Position numbers and translations under genes: made by a program
NCBI RefSeq assembly: GCF_000682735.1
Contig: NZ_AWFD01000036.1
Location: 147,406-211,405 of the forward strand
Source of the DNA: Hyphomonas sp. CY54-11-8
Lineage (GTDB): Bacteria > Pseudomonadota > Alphaproteobacteria > Caulobacterales > Hyphomonadaceae
Direction of reading: 5' to 3'
DNA length: 64,000 bases
The notes under the pieces: generated by a model
What the model saw: only the letters and a program-made list of their open reading frames with translations
Told to the model about the DNA's origin: nothing
The model's database searches: none
In this document: positions 38,258 to 46,004 of the stretch, in pieces
Numbering within the stretch: the first letter of the stretch is position 1
How the letters are laid out: each line of letters opens with the position of its first letter

Positions 38258-40330
38258 ATGATCGAACTGACGATCAATGGGCGGCTGGTCGAAATAGCCG
38301 AGGGTGCCACGCTGCTCGATGCTGCCAGCAAAGCAGGCATCCATATCCCCACGCTTTGCCATTATCCGGGCCTGCCGTCCCATTCGGTCTGCCGGATGTG
38401 CCTGGTCGAGGTTGAAGGCGAGACAAAGCCGCGGCCAGCCTGCACGACTCCGGCGAATCAAGGCGACGTCGTCGAAACGGATTCAGATGCACTTCGGGAA
38501 TTCCGGCAGAGCAATGGAGAGTGGCTGTTAGCCCGCCACCCGAACGACTGCATGCGATGCGAGGTCAACGGGTCCTGCAAACTGCAGAGTCTTGTCGCTG
38601 AAAACCAGTGGGAGGAGCGCTGGGAGGAAATTCCCCCGGGATCTGCCGCACATCCTGAACATTCATCAGCTGACCACACGTCGCCCAGCATATGGCGGGA
38701 CCTGTCCAAATGTATCGAGTGCGGCCTGTGTGCCGAAGCCTGCGGCGAGGCCGGCCAGCAGCAATACGTGATCGGGTTTGCCGAACGCGGAGACGAACGC
38801 CTACCCGTCACCGTCTTCGACGACCCATTGTCTGAAACCCAGTGCATTTCCTGCGGTCAATGCACGCTGGTCTGTCCGGTCGGCGCCCTGATAGAGGCGC
38901 CGCATTGGCACGACGTTCTGCATACGCTCGACGCGCGCAAACGCACCTCTGTCGTCCAGGTTGCGCCAGCCACACGTATCGCGATCAGCGAAGAGTTCGG
39001 CATGGCGCCCGGGACTGTCAGCACCGGCAGGCTGATCAATGCGCTGAGGCAGCTCGGGTTCGATTATGTCTTCGATACGAATTTTACAGCTGACCTGACC
39101 ATCATGGAGGAAGGGACGGAGCTGCTGACCCGTCTGGAAACACAGACGGACCTTCCACTGTTCACATCCTGCTGTCCGGGGTGGGTGAACTGGCTTGAGC
39201 TCAACCGGCCCGATCTCCTTCAGCATCTCAGCACGACGAAATCCCCCCAGCAGATGCATGGCGCCATCGCAAAGCGGGGCCATTTCGCGCGATCCCTCGG
39301 ACCGGAATTCGCCGAGGGAAAAACGGAGCCCTATGTTGTCAGCGTTATGCCGTGTACGGCTAAAAAAGACGAGGCCTTGCGGCCGGGTATGTCCGGTGAC
39401 GTGGATCATGTGTTGACCACGCGGGAACTCGCCCGGATGATCCGGTCCCGGGGCATTGCATTTGGCGCCCTTTCCGAAGACGGCAGTTTCGACAGCCCGC
39501 TCGGCCAGAGCACAGGCGCAGCGCAGATCTTCGGCGCCTCTGGCGGTGTGATGGAAGCGATGGTTCGTACCGCAGCCCACCTCACAGGGCAGGAAGACCA
39601 GGTTCCGCTGGAGTGGCAGCAATTGCGTGACGTGCGCGAAGCCGTAAAGACGGCGACCATTCCCGGCATCGGAACCGTAGCGGTCTGCAATGGCATTGCC
39701 GCGGCTCAGCGCATGCTGGAGACAGACGCATGGCGCACGGCATATGTGGCCATCGAGGTCATGGCCTGTTCGGGCGGATGTCTGGGCGGCGGCGGCGAGC
39801 CGAAATCCATGGACCCTGATGTCCTGAAAAAACGCAGCAAAGCGATCTACGACATCGATGTCAAAGCCCCGCGCAGGCGCTCCTATGAGAACCCTGACGT
39901 CCGGAAACTGTACGATACGGAACTTGGGGAGCCGAACTCGATAGCCGCGCACGCCCTGCTGCACACCACCCACACGGCAAGGCGCTCAGACCGATCGCTG
40001 CTGGCGCGGTTTCTCGATTGCGTGGACCGGCGCGATGCCGAGGCCGCCGCAAGCCTGTTCCATCCGGACGGCGTCTGGTCCACCGCCTCACCCTTCGGCG
40101 ATATCCGGGGCGCAGACAACATAGCGGCGCTCATCCGCAGCGGCCTGCCACCCAGGAAATTCGGCCCTCATTTTGTGCGGCATCATCTGGAGCCGCCTGC
40201 CGTGCCAGATGATCTCGTCGTCGTTACGCCTGATGGCCAGCGATGCCGGTTCAGCATGGAAACATGTTCGATAGATGCGGATGGACGATCCCGGGTCGGG
40301 ATCAGAACCCTCGAACGCCACATCCTCTAA
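38258..40330 (+). CDS. [FeFe]-hydrogenase with a C-terminal SnoaL/NTF2-like domain
   Basis: A 690-aa protein. Domains: 2Fe-2S ferredoxin-like, ligands C34, C45, C48, C62; His-Cys 4Fe-4S, H94, C98, C101, C107; two 4Fe-4S sites, C152/155/158/162 and C196/199/202/206; H-cluster domain, about 228-515; Fe_hyd_SSU, about 518-575; SnoaL/NTF2-like domain, about 578-690. H-cluster motifs are TSCCPGW (C306), MPCTAKKDE (C366) and EVMACSGGC (C504, C508). By alignment with Clostridium pasteurianum CpI, the proton-path residues C305, E285, E288, R292 and S325 are all kept, so the catalytic site looks intact. No signal peptide, so cytoplasmic. The C-terminal fusion is not part of any hydrogenase architecture I know. 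No hydE/F/G, ferredoxin or NADH-oxidising subunit is nearby, so H-cluster assembly needs genes elsewhere. Confidence 0.93.
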   Translation: MIELTINGRLVEIAEGATLLDAASKAGIHIPTLCHYPGLPSHSVCRMCLVEVEGETKPRPACTTPANQGDVVETDSDALREFRQSNGEWLLARHPNDCMRCEVNGSCKLQSLVAENQWEERWEEIPPGSAAHPEHSSADHTSPSIWRDLSKCIECGLCAEACGEAGQQQYVIGFAERGDERLPVTVFDDPLSETQCISCGQCTLVCPVGALIEAPHWHDVLHTLDARKRTSVVQVAPATRIAISEEFGMAPGTVSTGRLINALRQLGFDYVFDTNFTADLTIMEEGTELLTRLETQTDLPLFTSCCPGWVNWLELNRPDLLQHLSTTKSPQQMHGAIAKRGHFARSLGPEFAEGKTEPYVVSVMPCTAKKDEALRPGMSGDVDHVLTTRELARMIRSRGIAFGALSEDGSFDSPLGQSTGAAQIFGASGGVMEAMVRTAAHLTGQEDQVPLEWQQLRDVREAVKTATIPGIGTVAVCNGIAAAQRMLETDAWRTAYVAIEVMACSGGCLGGGGEPKSMDPDVLKKRSKAIYDIDVKAPRRRSYENPDVRKLYDTELGEPNSIAAHALLHTTHTARRSDRSLLARFLDCVDRRDAEAAASLFHPDGVWSTASPFGDIRGADNIAALIRSGLPPRKFGPHFVRHHLEPPAVPDDLVVVTPDGQRCRFSMETCSIDADGRSRVGIRTLERHIL

Positions 40331-40429
40331 AACAGGCCGGCGTCAACGTTCCGAACCACGCCATCACAGCTCGCGTGGCACGCGAATTGCTACTGGTTTC
40401 CCTTTCCGCTTCGGCCTGGGAGACCCGTA

Positions 40430-42193
40430 TTGCGCCAGCTTAGAATCTTTGGCGATCTCACCGTCCAGGTGGGGATCATCCTGATCAGTGTGGCGGCCCT
40501 GTTGTCCCTGATGCGCGATGGGTTTCACATCTTCGTCCACGAAAGCTTCGCCTGGCTGATCGGTGTGACACAGGCTTTTTTCGGGACGCTGTTTGAACAG
40601 CCGACTGCGGCGAAAATAGTCGACCTGGCCGGAGCCGCCCTCCGGCGCGTTTTCGCTGTTGTGGGTGTAGAGGCAAATTTCTCGCCCGATCCCCATTGGG
40701 TTTACATCTTCATCCTGCTCGCCGTCGCGTTGGGCGGATACGCCCACACGCTCAGGAACTTCAAAACCCAGCCTGCCTTCAGCGCGTTCCGCTATGGCAA
40801 TGCCGTCATTTGCGCATTTGTCGGCGGCATGCTTGCAGGATCTGCCCCCCTCGCTCATCCGGGCATGTTTGCCTGGCCCATTGCGGCGCTTCTCGCATTC
40901 ATCGGGCTGAACGCAATCTGGCGGGCATCGTTCGATGGCAAACCGGGCCAGCGGCGGATGGCGGCCCGCGCTGCTCTCCTGTCCCTCTCCGCAGCCGTCC
41001 TGACCGCCCGGATCGCCTTCGACCTGGAGCCGGAAGGTGGCGTGGTCCACCCGCACTCAAGTCCGGGACTGATCCTGCTCGCATTGATCACGGCCGGGTT
41101 CGGCGGCTGGTTCATGCGGTTTGGTCTGGGGGCAACACGCACCGACGAAACGGGACAGCGTCTCGGAACGCAGGTTCTCGCCGTCTTCGGTGTGGCCGCC
41201 ATGGTGATTGTCGCAAGTCAGGCGACATTCTGGATGGGGCGCGCCTCGGGCGGCACCAATGTCCCGTCCGCAGGATCGGTGTTCCAGGATTGTGCAGACT
41301 GTCCAGACATGGTGGCGATCCAGGCTGGGCGGTTCCTGATGGGAACGACCGTTGAGGAAGCCGAGCTGCTGAAATCCGCTGAGCTCTGGAAACCGGCGCG
41401 CCACACTCAGGAAATGCCATCCGATGAACGGGAAACCACTAGCTTTGCATTGGCCCGTACCGAAGTCACCGTCGCTCAGTTCAAGGCATTCATGGACGCG
41501 ACAGGTTACAAACCGGCAGGCTGGTGCTGGGGGCTACGCGACGGCGGTCTCGATTTCTACGCAGATGTAACCTGGGACGCCCCCGGCTTTGCTCAGGAAC
41601 CCGACCATCCGGTTGTTTGTGTGAACTGGCTCGACGCGCAGGCCTATGTGCGCTGGCTCAGCCTTCGGACGGGGGAAACCTATCGGCTGCCAACCGAAGC
41701 GGAATGGGAATATGCCGCGCGGGCTGGCTCACGGTCGGTCCATGCTATCAACGAAAATACGCAGGCGGACTGTATGCTGAGAAACGCTGCAGATGTATCG
41801 GCCAAGCAGAACTTTCCGGATTGGAACACATTCAATTGTGACGACGGCGCAGCCTTTACGGCGCCGGTGGGGTCCTATGCTCCAAATGGCTTTGGCCTAT
41901 TCGACATGACGGGCAATGTCTGGGAATGGGTGGAGGATTGCTACGGCCCCCTACAGGCCGCAGACATGGATGGCGACGCGCAGCAGCCTGACTGTTCAAA
42001 TCGTGTGATACGCGGTGGCTCCTGGAACTACGGCCCGGGCGAAGTGCGAGAGGCAACCCGAGATATTCACGCACCATCCACGCGAGGCAGCGGCCTGGGA
42101 TTTCGGGTCGCCCGGGAGCTGGCCCTGCCTACCCCTGAAATTGCCTATTCCGAAGGTGCCGGTCCCGGTCCGGGCGCAGCCTCTTCCCCCTGA
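40430..42193 (+). CDS. Membrane protein with C-terminal FGE-sulfatase (SUMF1-type) domain, catalytic Cys absent
   Basis: A 587-aa protein. The N-terminal 270 residues hold about six hydrophobic helices (for example VGIILISVAALLSLM and WVYIFILLAVALGGYA). The rest is an FGE/SUMF1 fold: MVAIQAGRFLMGTT, ARTEVTVAQFKAFMDATGY, LPTEAEWEYAARAGS, GLFDMTGNVWEWVEDC, VIRGGSWNYGPGEVREATR, GLGFRVAREL. True formylglycine enzymes have two cysteines after GGSW; here they are absent, so another role is likely, as in EgtB/PvdO-like relatives. TTG 40430 has GGGAG seven bases upstream. It follows the hydrogenase gene on the same strand, and its last 49 bp are antisense to the end of ccmI. Confidence 0.8.
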   Translation: MRQLRIFGDLTVQVGIILISVAALLSLMRDGFHIFVHESFAWLIGVTQAFFGTLFEQPTAAKIVDLAGAALRRVFAVVGVEANFSPDPHWVYIFILLAVALGGYAHTLRNFKTQPAFSAFRYGNAVICAFVGGMLAGSAPLAHPGMFAWPIAALLAFIGLNAIWRASFDGKPGQRRMAARAALLSLSAAVLTARIAFDLEPEGGVVHPHSSPGLILLALITAGFGGWFMRFGLGATRTDETGQRLGTQVLAVFGVAAMVIVASQATFWMGRASGGTNVPSAGSVFQDCADCPDMVAIQAGRFLMGTTVEEAELLKSAELWKPARHTQEMPSDERETTSFALARTEVTVAQFKAFMDATGYKPAGWCWGLRDGGLDFYADVTWDAPGFAQEPDHPVVCVNWLDAQAYVRWLSLRTGETYRLPTEAEWEYAARAGSRSVHAINENTQADCMLRNAADVSAKQNFPDWNTFNCDDGAAFTAPVGSYAPNGFGLFDMTGNVWEWVEDCYGPLQAADMDGDAQQPDCSNRVIRGGSWNYGPGEVREATRDIHAPSTRGSGLGFRVARELALPTPEIAYSEGAGPGPGAASSP

Positions 42194-42762
42194 CCGATGG
42201 CTTCGATCATGCCGCGGAAACGGTCCCGGCGAGGATCGCCTTCGGGAAGATTATTGTAGATATACCGCATGGCCTGTTCGGCCTTGTCCTGGTCGCCTGC
42301 CTGCGCGGCCCCCATTGCGGCCCACATTCCGGCGCGCACCTGCGTCTCGTCCAGTTCGTAAGCCCGGCCATACAGCCTCGTGGCCTGCGGGCTGACCCCG
42401 CCACCTGACAACGCCACCAGCGTATCGGCCAGCGCCACAAGCGCCGGAACGAAATTCTCGTCACGCCGCAAGGCCGACTGGTAAGCGCGCGCTGCGTCCT
42501 CCGGGCGGCCCTCTGCGCGCAGCATCTCGCCAATAAAGAAATGCGGCTGCGGGTCGTTCGGGCGCTGCTGCGTCGCGAGTTCCAGGCGCGACAGGGTTTC
42601 CGCAGGCGTCAGTGTTTCCGGCGCCGTGGCGATCTTCTGGGCGAGGCCTTCCTGCCGCTTGGCCATCGGTTCGTCGGGCATGCCCGGCTTGCCCACCACC
42701 AGATAGCCTGCCACGGCCACAGCGAGGCAGAGACCGGCGACAGCAATATTCAGGCGGTTCAT
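42145..42762 (-). CDS. ccmI: CcmI-like cytochrome c maturation TPR protein (short form)
   Basis: A 205-aa protein with one N-terminal helix (IAVAGLCLAVAVAGYLVVG) and a periplasmic TPR region (LSRLELATQQRPNDPQPHFFIGEMLRAEGRPEDAARAYQSAL). It matches the C-terminal (apocytochrome-chaperone) half of CcmI/CycH and lacks the usual first helix and cytoplasmic loop. Its position next to the FeuPQ-like pair and on the same strand as ccmEFH supports the call. It is separated from ccmE by the hydrogenase module. Its start overlaps the histidine kinase stop (ATGA). Confidence 0.72.
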   Translation of the reverse strand: MNRLNIAVAGLCLAVAVAGYLVVGKPGMPDEPMAKRQEGLAQKIATAPETLTPAETLSRLELATQQRPNDPQPHFFIGEMLRAEGRPEDAARAYQSALRRDENFVPALVALADTLVALSGGGVSPQATRLYGRAYELDETQVRAGMWAAMGAAQAGDQDKAEQAMRYIYNNLPEGDPRRDRFRGMIEAIGQGEEAAPGPGPAPSE

Positions 42763-44186
42763 CGTTTCGGAAACCTCAGGCGTGCGCGCAGGCCCCCGGC
42801 CGGGGCCTCATCCAGTTCAAGCACGCCCTTATGCAGCTCTGCCAGCTCTGTGACAATCGACAGACCCAGTCCGGTGCCGGGGGTTGTTTCATCAAGTCGC
42901 ACCCCGCGCTTGAGCGCGCCTTCGCGTTCTTCTGCGGTCAGGCCCGGACCGTCATCATCGACTTCGATCCGTAATTCGGTGGCATCGTCGAGCACGCTGA
43001 CCCGCACATCGGCCTTCGCCCATTTGCAGGCATTTTCCATGAGATTGCCCACCATCTCCTCAAGGTCCTGCCGCTCCCCGCGGAAGACGGCTGCCTCGCC
43101 ACCGAAGACGGTCACATCAATGCCTTTGGCGTCATAAAGCCGGTTCATCAGCCGGGCGATACCATCCAGAACCGGGCGCACTTCCGTGCGCGCGCCCAGC
43201 GCTTCAGCCCGCGCAGCCATGCGGGCACGCTTCAGATAGTGCTCCACATTGGTCTGCATCGAATCGACCTGGCGGCGCACGACATCGTCCAGCTGAGTCT
43301 TGCCTGTCGCCTCGTTGCGCAGGACCGCAATTGGTGTCTTCAAAGCGTGGGCAAGATTCCCGACATGCGTGCGCGCCCGCTCGACAACCTGCCGGTTGTG
43401 GTCGACCAGCTTGTTCAATTCTTCCGTCAGCGGCTGCACTTCGGACGGGTAATCGTCGGGCAGTTTCAGCCGCGTGCCTTCCCGGATCTCGGCAATGTCA
43501 TGGCCGAGCTTCACCAGCGGCCGCAGTGAATAGCGGATTCCGGCAACCATCGCGGCGAACACGCTGCCAAACAGGACCACCATTGTGCCGATCAGCAAAT
43601 TGCGAAACCGGGTCGCCGCGGCGTCGTTCTGTGCCCTGTCTGCGGCAGCGACCAGCACAAGCGGCGTCGCGCGGTTCTCCACAATTATAGCCTTGGCTGC
43701 TGCGAAGATACGCTGGCCGGCGGGCCCCGGCCCAATCCCGAACTGCGTCGTGCCCGGCGTGGCGAGCGCCCGCTTCAACAGGCGCGGCGACACCGGCACG
43801 GGCTCGTCCCACAGGCTGCGAGAGCGAAGGTCACCAACCGCCTCGCCGTCTTCGTTCACCGCAACAATCGCCCAGTAGCGGCCGGAATACTGGGTCTGGT
43901 AGCGGGAATCTGTCGACAGGAAGACGTGGTTGTCGTCGGTCACCCGGCCATCCGGCAGGAACGCCCCCTCGCGTGTCATGTCGCGCGTCAGAGTGATCAG
44001 GGTCTGATCCAGATCGTCGGACAGAAGGGACAGCGTTTGTGCCCGGTAAAGCGCCGACAGGGCCAGCGCCCCGCCGATCAGCACGATCAGGCCCCAGACA
44101 GCGGCCGCCAGAATGATCCGCCGGGCCAGCGACAGGCGCGTCCAGCGGTCAAGGAATGTATCAGGTCTGGTGTCGGCGTCGCTCAT
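42759..44186 (-). CDS. Sensor histidine kinase (FeuQ/PhoQ-like)
   Basis: A 475-aa inner-membrane kinase with TM1 at about residues 24-48 (IILAAAVWGLIVLIGGALAL), a periplasmic domain of about 150 residues, TM2 (LLIGTMVVLFGSVFAAMVAG), HAMP, the His in VGNLAHALKTPIAVL, NLMENACKWAKA and GTGLGLSIV. PhoQ-like kinases share the HALKTPL form. ATG 44186 is preferred to TTG 44195. It pairs with the response regulator upstream. In rhizobia feuPQ lie beside the cyc (ccm) genes, consistent with this order. Confidence 0.9.
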   Translation of the reverse strand: MSDADTRPDTFLDRWTRLSLARRIILAAAVWGLIVLIGGALALSALYRAQTLSLLSDDLDQTLITLTRDMTREGAFLPDGRVTDDNHVFLSTDSRYQTQYSGRYWAIVAVNEDGEAVGDLRSRSLWDEPVPVSPRLLKRALATPGTTQFGIGPGPAGQRIFAAAKAIIVENRATPLVLVAAADRAQNDAAATRFRNLLIGTMVVLFGSVFAAMVAGIRYSLRPLVKLGHDIAEIREGTRLKLPDDYPSEVQPLTEELNKLVDHNRQVVERARTHVGNLAHALKTPIAVLRNEATGKTQLDDVVRRQVDSMQTNVEHYLKRARMAARAEALGARTEVRPVLDGIARLMNRLYDAKGIDVTVFGGEAAVFRGERQDLEEMVGNLMENACKWAKADVRVSVLDDATELRIEVDDDGPGLTAEEREGALKRGVRLDETTPGTGLGLSIVTELAELHKGVLELDEAPAGGLRARLRFPKR

Positions 44187-44211
44187 ACCCGGCAATCAGC
44201 ACGGGGCGGCA

Positions 44212-44895
44212 TCAGCCGGCCACGCGTGCTTCATTCTCCGGCACAACGAGTCGGTAGCCGAGACCACGCTCGGTCTGGATACGGTCCTGCCCGATCTTGC
44301 GGCGCAGGCGGCCGATGAACACTTCAATCGTGTTCGAGTCGCGGTCAAAATCCTGATCGTAGATATGCTCGACCAGTTCCGTACGCGGAACAACCCGGCC
44401 CTGATGGTGCATCAGGTAGGACAGGACGCGGTATTCGTGCGCGGTCAGCTTCACCGGCTCGCCATTGATCATGGCGCGCGCGGCGCGGGTATCCACCATC
44501 AGTTTGCCGGCTTCCAGCGTCGCAGCGGAATGACCAGCCGCACGGCGCAGCAGCGCACGGAGGCGGGCCAGCAGCTCTTCAGTGATAAACGGCTTGGTCA
44601 GGTAGTCGTCGGCCCCGGCATCGAAGCCGGCCACCTTCTCGCTCCACGAATCGCGGGCGGTCAGGATCAGAACCGGGAAGGACTTTCCGTCCGCGCGCCA
44701 TTTCTTCAACACACTCACCCCGTCCATCTTGGGCAGGCCAAGGTCCAGGATCACTGCATCATAAGGTTCGGTGTCACCCAGGAAGTGGCCATCCTCACCG
44801 TCTGCGGCGAGATCGACCGCATAACCTGACTGCCCCAGCACGTCGGCCAATTGGCGGCGCAGGTCAGCATCGTCTTCTACAACCAGGATACGCAT
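44212..44895 (-). CDS. OmpR/PhoP-like response regulator (FeuP-like)
   Basis: A 227-aa regulator. The receiver has acidic residues in VVEDDADL, phospho-acceptor Asp51 in VILDLGLPKMDG and Lys in LTKPF. The winged-helix domain ends RGLGYRLV. It is the first gene of the transcript leading into the kinase and ccmI. FeuP homologues control envelope and iron- or osmolarity-related genes; the PepSY gene 41 bp upstream is a likely target. Confidence 0.92.
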   Translation of the reverse strand: MRILVVEDDADLRRQLADVLGQSGYAVDLAADGEDGHFLGDTEPYDAVILDLGLPKMDGVSVLKKWRADGKSFPVLILTARDSWSEKVAGFDAGADDYLTKPFITEELLARLRALLRRAAGHSAATLEAGKLMVDTRAARAMINGEPVKLTAHEYRVLSYLMHHQGRVVPRTELVEHIYDQDFDRDSNTIEVFIGRLRRKIGQDRIQTERGLGYRLVVPENEARVAG

Positions 44896-44936
44896 GGTTC
44901 AGCTACTCCCTGAAATGGCTAAGAGCTAATGTCGGC

Positions 44937-45251
44937 TCAGGCACCGCGGCGGTCAAGGATGGCGCCCGTTTGCGCATCGACCACGAAATGCATCTTGCGG
45001 CCGTCCTTGGTCATCCAGTCGATCTCGTAGACCGATTTGCCATTGCCCCGGTCATACAGGTCGGCACTCAGCTGGTATCCGCCATATTGCCGCTTCAAAT
45101 TGTTGAAAATCTGGCTCAGCGGCACAGTGCGCCCCTGATTGCGCGAATCGCGCGCCTGTCCGGGCGAGAACTGGTTCATCCAGTCCTGCGCCGACGCCGC
45201 GGGCGCGAAGACGAGGCCAAGGGCCAGAAAAAGGGCGGCAATCCGTTTCAT
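44937..45251 (-). CDS. Exported PepSY-domain protein
   Basis: A 104-aa protein with a signal peptide (MKRIAALFLALGLVFAPAASAQ) and a C-terminal PepSY-like fold (YEIDWMTKDGRKMHFVVDAQTGAI). PepSY proteins are often encoded beside PhoPQ-like systems and may modulate the sensor or periplasmic proteolysis. ATG 45251 gives a normal signal peptide. A long palindrome lies just upstream. Confidence 0.8.
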   Translation of the reverse strand: MKRIAALFLALGLVFAPAASAQDWMNQFSPGQARDSRNQGRTVPLSQIFNNLKRQYGGYQLSADLYDRGNGKSVYEIDWMTKDGRKMHFVVDAQTGAILDRRGA

Positions 45252-45275
45252 ATCCTGCCGTATAAGGCCGCAGCT

Positions 45276-45314
45276 CTGAATGTGAAGTGAACGATACCGT
45301 TCACTTTCATTCAG
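45276..45314. promoter_or_regulatory. Extended palindrome upstream of the PepSY gene
   Basis: Perfect arms AAGTGAACG and CGTTCACTT flank ATAC, and a second symmetrical pair CTGAATG / CATTCAG lies outside them, giving nearly 16-bp arms. It starts 25 bp before the PepSY start codon. No U-tract follows on either strand, so an operator, perhaps for the adjacent FeuP-like regulator, or an RNA hairpin is more likely than a terminator. Confidence 0.6.
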
Positions 45315-45361
45315 TGCCTCCACCCCTCAAATGCAGGCAAATGCCGCCCCGGCAACCCGCC

Positions 45362-46000
45362 TCACGGCGGACCGAGTGTCCAGGCCGGGCTGAAAATGAC
45401 CAGCTTCATGTCCCGCGGAGTCATCGACATGGTAAATCCGGCCCTCGGATCATTGTACGGGCGCGCATCGCTCCAGCTTTCCATAGACAGGGCAATCCTC
45501 GCCCTTTCATACAGTCCTAGAGTCTCGCTTTTGCGCTGGATTCTCACGAATCGCTCCGTGGTGCCATGACTGCCTGTATCCCGCTCAAAGCCCGCTTCGC
45601 CATTCTCCAGACATGGCTGCAGCCATCCGACCGCGGACCTCAACCGCGTCTCGAACGCAGCCCGATCCGCAACCATCATCTCCGCGCCGTCTTCACTGCC
45701 CGGCATCTCCCGCAAATGGCACTCATACGCCGTGGTGACATATTTCGGGGTCACTTTGCCGATCGGCCCGTCCACCAAACGGCAGTCGTCGAAACCGTCC
45801 AGAACCCAATCGCCGGTCAGCGCCACATCACGATGTAGCCAGCCGGTCGCCAGCGGGAAATCCGACGTCAGGGGCCGGACCGCTTCCAGCTTGTCCGCGA
45901 CCTGCTTCAGCTCGGCGCAATCGGCCAGCGCCGAGCCTGCCGGCACAAGCGCCGCTGCCAGCACGAAGGCCGTTCTGAATAGTTCTATCCGTTTGCGCAT
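45362..46000 (-). CDS. Exported protein of unknown function
   Basis: A 212-aa protein with a signal peptide (ELFRTAFVLAAALVPAGSALA) and five cysteines after it, likely forming disulfides in the periplasm. No family is recognised. Several segments line up in order with the neighbouring lipoprotein upstream (a YxC motif, AAF...C-L-G/E-N/D-G, and a C-terminal beta strand), suggesting that the two are diverged paralogues. The 4-bp gap implies one operon. Confidence 0.7.
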   Translation of the reverse strand: MRKRIELFRTAFVLAAALVPAGSALADCAELKQVADKLEAVRPLTSDFPLATGWLHRDVALTGDWVLDGFDDCRLVDGPIGKVTPKYVTTAYECHLREMPGSEDGAEMMVADRAAFETRLRSAVGWLQPCLENGEAGFERDTGSHGTTERFVRIQRKSETLGLYERARIALSMESWSDARPYNDPRAGFTMSMTPRDMKLVIFSPAWTLGPP

Positions 46001-46004
46001 CTTC

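Noticed and set aside
40430..42193. Formylglycine-generating enzyme for sulfatase activation
   Set aside because: The active-site cysteines are missing and no sulfatase gene is present in the window; only the fold is supported.
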